Source of the DNA: Bacteroidota bacterium
GTDB lineage: Bacteria; Bacteroidota; Bacteroidia; Cytophagales; Cyclobacteriaceae
Length of the DNA stretch: 49,040 nt
Assembly: GCA_018267195.1 (NCBI GenBank)
Contig: JAFDYY010000024.1
Coordinates: forward strand, 1-49,040
Direction: 5' to 3'
The first letter of the stretch is position 1, and each line of letters starts with the position of its first letter. The notes below the pieces were generated by a model that saw only the letters and a list, made by a program, of their open reading frames with translations, was not told the origin of the DNA and did no database searches. Position numbers and translations under genes: made by a program. This document shows positions 17,923 to 24,570 of this stretch, piece by piece.

Positions 17923-19446
17923 TCAGTCCACGAGTCCATTTTTTTTATTACTCAAAAAAATCATACCTATTACAAAACACCCTCCCGCTACAATAATGGG
18001 GTACCACAACCCGGCAATCGGGTCGCCTGTCGGGTTAGTGGGTGTTTTGCTCAACTCATATAAACTGGTGGCAATGAAGGGTACCAGCCCGCCAAAAACC
18101 CCGTTGCCAATATGGTATGGCAACGACATAGAGGTGTACCTGATTTTCGTTGGAAATAGTTCTACCAAAAAAGCAGCAATCGGTCCATATACCATCGTTA
18201 CAAAAACTACCTGAATGGCAATCAGAAAAATCATCCATCCAAAATTAGCTCCCGCTAAGCTGGTTTCCTTTTTTACCTCTTCGGAAACCGAGTGGTCTTT
18301 TTGGATCATGCGTTTTTTGGTTTCGCTCACCCGTGTCTCATCCGAGTAAAACCGTTTTACGGAAGTGGTCGTAACCGTATCTCCCGATGAAGTATAAGTG
18401 GTCGATCGCTCGATGGTGCGGTCTTGTTCGGTTTCCGTTTTAGTAGAAACATCGGAGATGGCAAACATTTTCTGGTAAATGGGGCGGTAACAAACTACGG
18501 CCAGAAGAAGCCCGGCCATCATAATGTATTTCCGGCCTACGCGGTCGCTCCACCATCCGAAGAAAATAAATAACGGAGTGGCTATCATCAGGGCAATGGC
18601 AATGATGTAGTTTGATTGGGCAAATTCGATATGGCAGTTTTTTTGAATGAAGGTGAGTGCATAAAACTGGCCGGTGTACCATACCACACCCTGCCCGGCA
18701 GCCGCCCCAAACAAGGCTAGCAGTACCAATTTTAAATTTTCCTTTTTACCAAAACTCTCCTTCAGCGGATTTTTAGAAAGCTTCCCCTCCGATTTGATTT
18801 TGGAGAAAAGCGGTGATTCCTGCATACGCAGCCTGATGTATATAGAAATGGCTACTAAAATAGCTGATACCAAGAAAGGAATACGCCAACCCCAGGCATT
18901 AAACAGATCGGAATCCATAGATTGGCGCACAACCAAAATAACACCCAGCGAAACAAATAAACCCAACGTGGCGGTAGTCTGAATGAAGCTGGTATAAAAG
19001 CCCCGTTGATGCACAGGCGAATGTTCGGCTACGTAGGTAGCCGCCCCACCATACTCTCCGCCTAAGGCCAGCCCTTGCACAATTCGCAATAATAAAACGA
19101 TGATGGGAGCCGCCATACCAATGGTATCATAGCCCGGCACAAGACCAATTAAAAACGTGGAGCCTCCCATCAAAATGAGCGTAACCAAAAAAGTGTACTT
19201 ACGGCCCACTAAGTCGCCTAACCTTCCAAATACCAATGCACCAAAAGGCCTCACTACAAAACCAACGGCAAACGTAAGCAACGTAGAGAGGAACGCTGTA
19301 GTGGGGTTATCTTTCGGAAAAAATTGAAGCGAAAGAACTGTTGACAGGCTTCCGAAAATATAGAAGTCGTACCACTCAATCAGCGTACCGGCCGATGACG
19401 CACCAATTACCGCCCACAGTGTTTTTTTTGATACCGGATGAGACAT
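17923..19446 (-). CDS. MFS transporter, metabolite:H+ symporter (MHS) type
   Basis: A 507-residue major facilitator with about 12 membrane segments. The N-terminus GTLIEWYDFYIFG and the loop FGRLGDLVGRKYTF are signatures of the ProP/ShiA/KgtP-like MHS group, which imports osmolytes or organic acids with protons. It is about 70 residues longer than typical members. The excess is a charged, Ser/Thr-rich hydrophilic loop (about residues 330-392, TETEQDRTIE through KKETSLAG) between two membrane helices of the C-terminal half. Substrate unknown. It lies downstream of the GMC dehydrogenase pair but is separated from it by a strong terminator. Confidence 0.88.
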   Translation of the reverse strand: MSHPVSKKTLWAVIGASSAGTLIEWYDFYIFGSLSTVLSLQFFPKDNPTTAFLSTLLTFAVGFVVRPFGALVFGRLGDLVGRKYTFLVTLILMGGSTFLIGLVPGYDTIGMAAPIIVLLLRIVQGLALGGEYGGAATYVAEHSPVHQRGFYTSFIQTTATLGLFVSLGVILVVRQSMDSDLFNAWGWRIPFLVSAILVAISIYIRLRMQESPLFSKIKSEGKLSKNPLKESFGKKENLKLVLLALFGAAAGQGVVWYTGQFYALTFIQKNCHIEFAQSNYIIAIALMIATPLFIFFGWWSDRVGRKYIMMAGLLLAVVCYRPIYQKMFAISDVSTKTETEQDRTIERSTTYTSSGDTVTTTSVKRFYSDETRVSETKKRMIQKDHSVSEEVKKETSLAGANFGWMIFLIAIQVVFVTMVYGPIAAFLVELFPTKIRYTSMSLPYHIGNGVFGGLVPFIATSLYELSKTPTNPTGDPIAGLWYPIIVAGGCFVIGMIFLSNKKNGLVD

Positions 19447-19493
19447 GGAATAAAATTATTGAATATGTGATGTTGCCCGGATGAATCTCAACA

Positions 19494-19526
19494 AAAAAAG
19501 CCCTCCAGATACTGAAGGGCTTTTTT
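19494..19526 (-). terminator. intrinsic terminator after the dehydrogenase operon
   Basis: AAAAAAGCCCT and AGGGCTTTTTT form an 11-bp stem around an 11-base loop, with T-runs on both strands. It lies 15 bp after the subunit-3 stop and 48 bp before the MFS start, so it ends the dehydrogenase transcript. Confidence 0.8.
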
Positions 19527-19540
19527 GTATATTCTATTTT

Positions 19541-20137
19541 TTACGAAGTAGCCCACGTTTTGCCATTGCCGGCTTCTGAAAGAGGGATACACCCTTTATA
19601 TGAGCCGGGCACAGCCTCGTATTGCAACACCTTTGTGGCACCGGGTTCAGAATGAAAATACCCTAACATGGTAAGTTCTTTCATTTTCAAAATAAAAGGG
19701 CGCGGCTTAGAGGGATCGTCCTTCACGGCTTTAACCGCATCGTCATGCACTTGCTGCACATATTTTAAACGCTCGTCTGCATCCCCATCTACAAATTTAT
19801 CGCCAAAGGCTTTGATGGCATTATCATCAAATTCTTTCAGTCCTTCTAAAAAGTGTTTCTGATCTTCTTCTTGGTAGCAGTCTTTCAAAAACTGATCTAT
19901 AAAACCGGGCACACCGGCTTCTTTGGCTCCGGGCGTATCGGTTTTGGGTATAATAATTTCAGCCAGTTCACTGACTAACGTAGCCTGATTTTCATTAAAA
20001 AAAGATGGTTTATAACCCAAATCGGGTGCCGGTTTGCAACTATGCAAAAAGGCAGCCACCGTAGAGGCTGATACAGCCGCCCCCATCATCAGGGCTGTTT
20101 TGCGCAGGGCTTCTCTTCTATCTATTAACGTGTTCAT
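19541..20137 (-). CDS. Gluconate 2-dehydrogenase subunit 3 family protein
   Basis: A 198-residue protein when started at the ATG at 20137; a longer frame to 20194 would overlap the GMC gene and add residues before the signal. The N-terminus has a twin-arginine signal (DRREALRKTALMMG then a hydrophobic Ala/Val stretch to about residue 35). The mature part is the gluconate 2-dehydrogenase subunit-3 fold, with ELAEIIIPKTDTPGAKEAGV typical of the family. This subunit carries its cofactor-containing GMC partner through the Tat pathway. The partner gene ends 22 bp upstream; together they form a periplasmic flavin dehydrogenase of sugars or glycosides. Confidence 0.9.
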   Translation of the reverse strand: MNTLIDRREALRKTALMMGAAVSASTVAAFLHSCKPAPDLGYKPSFFNENQATLVSELAEIIIPKTDTPGAKEAGVPGFIDQFLKDCYQEEDQKHFLEGLKEFDDNAIKAFGDKFVDGDADERLKYVQQVHDDAVKAVKDDPSKPRPFILKMKELTMLGYFHSEPGATKVLQYEAVPGSYKGCIPLSEAGNGKTWATS

Positions 20138-20159
20138 AATGCTTGTTCTAGTTATAGAA

Positions 20160-21863
20160 TTACAGGTTTTGTTTTTTAAGTTCGCTGATGGCATAATCTA
20201 CCGCCCGGGCGGTAAAAGCCATGTAGGTAAGAGAGGGGTTAACACAGGATGATGATGTCATAAACGATCCATCGGTAACAAACACGTTTTTGCAGGCGTG
20301 CACCTGGTTGTATTTATTAAGAACCGATGTTTTAGGGTCTTTACCCATACGTGCCGTACCCATTTCATGAATGCCTAACCCCGGCCCGCCAATGTTGTCC
20401 CATTTGCGTATATTTTTTATACCGGTAGCCTCCAGCATCTCAGCCGCATCATTGGCCATGTCAATCCGCATCTTTTTTTCGTTCTCTTTAAACTCTGCAT
20501 CGAAAGTAATAGTGGGCATTCCATGCTTGTCTTTCTTTTCATGGTTTATGTACATTTTATTTTCATGCGCGGGCAAAAATTCGCCAAAGCCCGTCATCCC
20601 GATCGTCCAGGCACCGGGCTGAGAAGCCATTTTTTTAAGATCGGCTCCCAAAGAAAGCTCGGCTACGGCCCGGCTCCAACCCTGACGGCCACCTCCGCCC
20701 TGATACCCGAAGCCCCGCAAATAGTTACGTTTGTCTTTTTCTATGTTTCGGTAACGGGGGATATAAAATCCATTAGCCCGGCGGCCCGAATAATATTTGT
20801 CTTCAAACCCTTCGATGCTTCCACCCGCTCCTACACCCAAGTGATGATCCATAATATTGCAGCCGAGTTCGCCACTGTCGTTGCCAAACCCATTCGGAAA
20901 TCTTTTGGACGTGGAGTTGAGCATAATGTAAGCAGAGGCAAACGTAGAGGCACACAGAAAAATTACTTTGGCATAAAACTCTACTTGCTCGCCTGTTTCG
21001 GCATCTTGCACTTTTACGCCCGTAGCCTTGCCCTTTTGTTCATCGTAAATAATTTCATATACGATTGAGTTGGGGCGCAGGGTCATGTTATTGGTTTTTT
21101 CGGCCGCGGGGAGTGTGCAGGAGTTGCTGCTGAAATACCCGCCATAAGGACAACCGCGTATGCACAAGTTTCTAAACTGGCAGGTGCCACGCCATGGCGT
21201 GTGGGGCAGCGGTGCCGTGGCATGAGCCGTGCGGCCAATGGTAAGCAATCTTCCAAATTTGTCTTTCACTGCTTTTTTTAATTCCAGCTCGGCACAATTC
21301 AAATCCATGGGTGGGAGAAATTTGCCATCGGGCAGGTAAGGATAGTTTTCTGCCTGACCGCTCACCCCGATGTACGATTCCACCAAATCATACCACGGTT
21401 CTATTTCTTTGTAGCGCACCGGCCAATCTACTGCCACGCCATCTTTGGCGTTGGCTTCAAAATCGAAATCGCTCCAGCGGTAACTTTGCCTGCCCCACAT
21501 AATAGAGCGACCTCCTACATGGTAGCCGCGCATCCAGTCCATCCGTTTCACTTCGGTATAAGGATGGTCTAAGTCATTTACAAACCAATGTTTAGAACTC
21601 TGGCGAATGGTATAGCCGGTTCGGTTTTGCACTCCTTGCTGTTTTAAATCCTCCTGCGTAGGCATATCGGCATTGGCCAGCTGCCACGGATCGAGCGTAG
21701 CGGTGGGATAATCGGGGTGCTTTACATTGCGGCCCCGTTCGAGCACCAGTGTTTTCAAACCTTTCTCAGTCAGTTCTTTCACCGCCCACCCTCCGGAAAT
21801 TCCCGAACCCACCACGATGGCATCGTAGGTGTTTTTCTTTTCTGCTTCGCCATTTAAGTTCAT
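20160..21863 (-). CDS. GMC family oxidoreductase (sugar/glycoside dehydrogenase large subunit)
   Basis: A 567-residue FAD enzyme of the glucose-methanol-choline family. The dinucleotide-binding motif GSGISGG is at residues 19-25, followed by the acidic strand end LVLERG. A Cys-rich segment (CQFRNLCIRGCPYGG, about residues 230-245) is typical of the membrane-bound gluconate/sorbitol/glucoside 3-dehydrogenase group. The C-terminus has HEMGTARMG and CVNPSLTYMAFTARA. There is no signal peptide of its own, which fits co-export with the Tat-bearing subunit 3 encoded just downstream. Electrons would go to a cytochrome c not found here. Substrate class is inferred from the family. Confidence 0.9.
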   Translation of the reverse strand: MNLNGEAEKKNTYDAIVVGSGISGGWAVKELTEKGLKTLVLERGRNVKHPDYPTATLDPWQLANADMPTQEDLKQQGVQNRTGYTIRQSSKHWFVNDLDHPYTEVKRMDWMRGYHVGGRSIMWGRQSYRWSDFDFEANAKDGVAVDWPVRYKEIEPWYDLVESYIGVSGQAENYPYLPDGKFLPPMDLNCAELELKKAVKDKFGRLLTIGRTAHATAPLPHTPWRGTCQFRNLCIRGCPYGGYFSSNSCTLPAAEKTNNMTLRPNSIVYEIIYDEQKGKATGVKVQDAETGEQVEFYAKVIFLCASTFASAYIMLNSTSKRFPNGFGNDSGELGCNIMDHHLGVGAGGSIEGFEDKYYSGRRANGFYIPRYRNIEKDKRNYLRGFGYQGGGGRQGWSRAVAELSLGADLKKMASQPGAWTIGMTGFGEFLPAHENKMYINHEKKDKHGMPTITFDAEFKENEKKMRIDMANDAAEMLEATGIKNIRKWDNIGGPGLGIHEMGTARMGKDPKTSVLNKYNQVHACKNVFVTDGSFMTSSSCVNPSLTYMAFTARAVDYAISELKKQNL

Positions 21864-22047
21864 AAAGTATTTATTTTAGAATCGTTTGAAAAGGTAATGT
21901 AATTTTTGAAAGAATGAAATTGTCCCATCAAAAATCCTGTTATTACCATTTGATCTTGTCGAAAACTGACAATTGAAGATAATTTTGAACTTCAATAAAA
22001 TTCAGTCTACCAATCATTTATTAGATTTTCGCAACATCATTTGGTAG

Positions 22048-22281
22048 CTAAAAAAATATTTTGAACTTCATGAGTTCTATTGGGTCAACTCTTAGGTTTT
22101 TTGCCAATTCCAAAATAGTACATAAGGTTGGATTAGTTCTGCCGGTTTCTATCCGTGCGATCTGAGATAGACTAATGTTCGATTTATAGGCTAACTCTTC
22201 TTGTGTAATTTCTTTTCCCCTTCTGATCTTTTGAAGGTTTCTCCCAAAAGCTAAAAGTGCTTTTTTATCCCTGAAATTCAC
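22048..22281 (-). CDS. XRE-family helix-turn-helix regulator
   Basis: A 77-residue single-domain Cro/C1-type repressor. The HTH is at about residues 25-48 (ITQEELAYKSNISLSQIARIETG), with the common RTNPTL and LAKNLRVDP features after it. The only usable start is GTG at 22281: no in-frame ATG lies between it and the upstream stop. It is divergent from the secreted-protein gene, and the 97-bp space between them holds a 24-bp perfect palindrome, which suggests that it represses itself and its neighbour. The gene sits in visibly AT-rich DNA next to a transposase remnant. Confidence 0.85.
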   Translation of the reverse strand: MNFRDKKALLAFGRNLQKIRRGKEITQEELAYKSNISLSQIARIETGRTNPTLCTILELAKNLRVDPIELMKFKIFF

Positions 22282-22311
22282 AGGGACAAGAAGGCTTCTT
22301 TAATGGTAAAT

Positions 22312-22335
22312 TATTATAGCATATATGCTATAATA
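22312..22335. promoter_or_regulatory. 24-bp perfect palindrome, probable operator of the XRE regulator
   Basis: The half-site TATTATAGCATA is followed at once by its reverse complement TATGCTATAATA, a perfect 24-bp dyad without spacer. It lies between the divergent XRE gene (start 22281) and the secreted-protein gene (start 22379). Palindromes so placed are typical operators of dimeric XRE repressors. TATAAT-like sequences occur within it on both strands. Confidence 0.6.
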
Positions 22336-22378
22336 TAAAATAATTTATTACCTTATTGACAAAATAAAAAAAACATTT

Positions 22379-23206
22379 ATGAAAAAAGTGCTTCCAAAAA
22401 AAAATGTAATATTGCTTATCTTAATAATAAGCACATTTACAAAATGTCAAAATCCTGAAGTTAAAAAATCACATGATGTGATTGACTTTAACCAAATAGG
22501 TATTGAACACAATAAGGGCTTGGATTATATCTTTAACGAATTAAAGAGTGCTAAGTCAAATAACACGAGTGGGCGTACATCAACGGTAGAAAATCTAGAC
22601 GTGGTAACGAGTAGTGGAACAAAATTTATACTTACAAACTACCCTGATTTTCCTGCTTCATCAATTGCCTACTTAAAAAAGCGTGCAGCTAAATCAAATA
22701 CTTTCTTTAAAAATTACTTATCAAATAAATCTATAAATTCACGTGATGCTTATCAAATATTGATGGACAGCATGAATGCCTTTCTAACTGCAAATCAAAA
22801 GTTCTATATTGGAAAAGTTTTTACTACTATAACTTCCGGTACAGATATTAGCCAAATGAAGAATGATTTTAGCAGTATTGAAAATAACGCAAGAACTAAT
22901 TGCAGTGATAATGAGCTTCCAGTCATTTTAGCATCCCTCTCTGTCGCTAAAAGCTCTGCTCAATATTGGCACGACAATTACGATAAGTGGGTTGCTGAAT
23001 TCGGTAACAATCAAAGTGGAAGCAGAGCTGTAAATTGGGGGGTAGTTGGTGCAACGGATGTTGCAGAAGCTACCACCATGGCAGGCGGACTTTGGGGCTT
23101 AGCACTTGTTCCTGGTATCGGTTGGGGCTTTGCTGCAGGTCTTACTGCAGGTGCTTCTCTTATCGCTTCAGGCGGATCCGCATTAATCTATGCTGCAGCA
23201 GATTAA
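22379..23206 (+). CDS. Secreted or lipoprotein-like protein with glycine-rich hydrophobic C-terminus
   Basis: A 275-residue protein that I do not recognise. The N-terminus is an export signal (KKNVILLILIIST) ending in FTKC; Cys23 could be lipidated, but Lys at -1 is a poor lipobox, so this is uncertain. Residues 30-215 are polar, Ser/Asn/Lys-rich and mostly helical in character. The last 55 or so residues change sharply to a Gly/Ala-rich membrane-type hairpin: GVVGATDVAEA, then GGLWGLALVPGIGWGFAAGL, then a GASLIASGGSALIY end. That tail resembles glycine-zipper segments of bacteriocins and pore-forming peptides. It is regulated presumably by the divergent XRE protein and followed 5 bp later by a small membrane-protein gene. 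Confidence 0.7.
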   Translation: MKKVLPKKNVILLILIISTFTKCQNPEVKKSHDVIDFNQIGIEHNKGLDYIFNELKSAKSNNTSGRTSTVENLDVVTSSGTKFILTNYPDFPASSIAYLKKRAAKSNTFFKNYLSNKSINSRDAYQILMDSMNAFLTANQKFYIGKVFTTITSGTDISQMKNDFSSIENNARTNCSDNELPVILASLSVAKSSAQYWHDNYDKWVAEFGNNQSGSRAVNWGVVGATDVAEATTMAGGLWGLALVPGIGWGFAAGLTAGASLIASGGSALIYAAAD

Positions 23207-23211
23207 AGTAT

Positions 23212-23424
23212 ATGAAAACAAAATATAAATATCAGCTTTTTATTGGCTTTAGTTTGCCAGCCCTAATCATTGCAATGGTATGTACAAAATTGATAATACT
23301 ATATCCTAATGCCATCGCAGGAATAGCAATGATGGGCATAGGTGTCAATATACTTGCAATTACTATTATTGGGAAAATCATTATTCAAAAATCAAAAGCA
23401 GATCCTCCACCAACAAAAAGCTAA
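23212..23424 (+). CDS. Small two-helix membrane protein
   Basis: A 70-residue protein starting at the ATG at 23212, 5 bp after the preceding stop. An open frame extends further back, but only inside the upstream gene. Two hydrophobic helices (about residues 8-29 and 33-58) are joined by a short loop with Tyr-Pro-Asn and end in a polar tail KSKADPPPTKS. No family recognised. The size, topology and position directly after a secreted protein with a glycine-rich tail resemble an immunity or accessory membrane protein, which is inference from context only. A hairpin terminator follows at once. Confidence 0.65.
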   Translation: MKTKYKYQLFIGFSLPALIIAMVCTKLIILYPNAIAGIAMMGIGVNILAITIIGKIIIQKSKADPPPTKS

Positions 23425-23431
23425 ACAAAAG

Positions 23432-23460
23432 AGGCTGTCTCAAAAGGGCAGCCTTTTTTG
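23432..23460 (+). terminator. intrinsic terminator after the small membrane protein gene
   Basis: GGCTGTCT pairs with GGGCAGCC (two G-T wobbles) around loop CAAAA, followed by TTTTTTG. It starts 8 bp after the stop codon. The sequence GAGGCTGTCTCAAAA also resembles the ends of some insertion sequences, and a near copy lies at 23736. Confidence 0.7.
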
Positions 23461-23499
23461 TTATAAAATAAAAAAAAAGACGAAGCACTCACTTTAATG

Positions 23500-23679
23500 T
23501 TAAATGGTGAACATGGGTTAGTATACCGTAAACGAAGACCTGCTGATGTAGAGCCTATATTCGGCAGCGTCAAGCTCAACAATGGTTTTAAACAGTTCAT
23601 GTTCAGGTGATTAATATAAGGTAGAAATCGAAACCGGATTTATAATGCTTGCCCACAATCTGGTTAAGGTAGCAGTTTG
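23500..23679 (+). pseudogene. Decayed C-terminal end of an IS1182/IS4-type DDE transposase
   Basis: Translation from 23500 gives the conserved transposase tail LVYRKRRPADVEPIFGSVK followed by NNGFKQFMFR, then a TGA at 23608-23610. After a frame change the match resumes near 23619 with KVEIETGFIMLAHNLVKV and stops at 23678-23680. The pattern (R-R-P-x-D-V-E-P-x-F-G, N-x-x-F-x-x-F, then K-V-x-I-E-x-G and L-A-H-N-L) is the C-terminal signature, including the catalytic Glu region, of IS1182-like DDE transposases. The N-terminal two thirds is gone, so it is inactive. It occupies the only gene-free stretch above 300 bp (23425-23778) and marks past mobile activity. Confidence 0.75.
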
Positions 23680-23778
23680 AAAAAATCAGCTAACTTTTTA
23701 CTATTAAAAAATAGTGCTACGGTTTCTGTATCAAAAAAAGAGGCTATCTCTACTTTCGAAGTAATGCTTTTTATCTGA

Positions 23779-24561
23779 TTAAAATTTTTCAAAAACACCT
23801 AAACCAAAAAGGGCGAAATCATATTTTACCGGGTCGCTTGGATCGAGTTTTTTTAGGTTGTTGGTTAGCTCCACGGCAGTAAGCCAATCCATCGACTTAC
23901 GCTTAATTAATTTTAATTTCCGAGCTACGCGCTCTACGTGCAGATCGCACGGGCAAATTAACTGGCCGGGTAAAATAGATTTCCAAATACCCAAATCAAC
24001 GCCCTGACCATCGTTGCGCACCATCCACCGCAAAAACATATTTAAGCGCTTGCAGGCCGATTTCCGTTCGGGGGTAGCAATATGTTTGCGGGTGCGTTCC
24101 GGGAAGTTTTCTAAGCTGAAAAAAAACCGGTGAAAGGCAATGAGGGCCGGTTCTACATTTTCATTTGATCTATCCATGGTAAATGCTTTTTCGAGCGAAT
24201 CGTTTCGTTTATAAAAACGGCTGAGAAACTCTACAAAATAAAGCACATCGGTTTCATTAAAGGTGCGGTGTTTAAAGCCTTTAAATTTTTTCAGGTCAGA
24301 CGGTCGGTGGTTCAATAAAAAATCGTGTGGGCTGTTATCCATTCGGTTCAGCCAATCGTTTGCTTTATTGATGATAGTTTTGCGCTGGCCCCATGCCAGC
24401 AAGGCTGCTATCAGCCCAGCCATTTCAATGTCTTGCTTTTTTTTGAACCGGTGCGGAATGGAAACCGGATCGTCTTGAATAAACCCGGGGCAATTGTATC
24501 GGGCTGCCTTTTCATCGAGGAAATTTTTCAAATCTAACCGGGAAGAAAGATAATATCTCAA
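23779..24561 (-). CDS. TIGR02757 family protein (DUF2400)
   Basis: A 260-residue protein of the TIGR02757/DUF2400 family, found widely in Bacteroidota and of unknown function. Matching features are GLIAALLAWGQR near residue 50, the NSPHDFL segment, a WMVRNDGQGVDLGIW motif, and CPCDLHVERVARKL, which recalls helix-hairpin-helix DNA glycosylases such as MutY/Nth. A nucleic-acid role is therefore possible but unproven. The only start in the frame is TTG at 24561; no in-frame ATG precedes the conserved region. It lies 9 bp after the OmpA-family gene and is the last gene of a three-gene operon. Confidence 0.85.
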   Translation of the reverse strand: MRYYLSSRLDLKNFLDEKAARYNCPGFIQDDPVSIPHRFKKKQDIEMAGLIAALLAWGQRKTIINKANDWLNRMDNSPHDFLLNHRPSDLKKFKGFKHRTFNETDVLYFVEFLSRFYKRNDSLEKAFTMDRSNENVEPALIAFHRFFFSLENFPERTRKHIATPERKSACKRLNMFLRWMVRNDGQGVDLGIWKSILPGQLICPCDLHVERVARKLKLIKRKSMDWLTAVELTNNLKKLDPSDPVKYDFALFGLGVFEKF

Positions 24562-24570
24562 TTTTTTGAA

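Larger units (their letters stand above)
23427..23750. repeat. 15-bp direct repeats flanking a transposase remnant
   Basis: AAAAGAGGCTGTCTC at 23427-23441 recurs as AAAAGAGGCTATCTC at 23736-23750 (14 of 15 identical, same orientation). They bracket the transposase relic. They may be leftover element ends, but intact inverted ends are not visible. Confidence 0.4.

Noticed and set aside
21982..22070. 13-bp direct repeat ATTTTGAACTTCA at 21982 and 22058, and a CTACCAA/TTGGTAG inverted repeat near 22007-22047.
   Set aside because: Short, AT-rich and partly inside the XRE gene; no pattern that sets it apart from chance.
23035..23211. Longer reading of the small membrane protein starting at 23035 inside the preceding gene.
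   Set aside because: It overlaps the conserved-looking tail of the secreted protein in another frame; the ATG at 23212 sits right after the stop and gives a clean two-helix protein.
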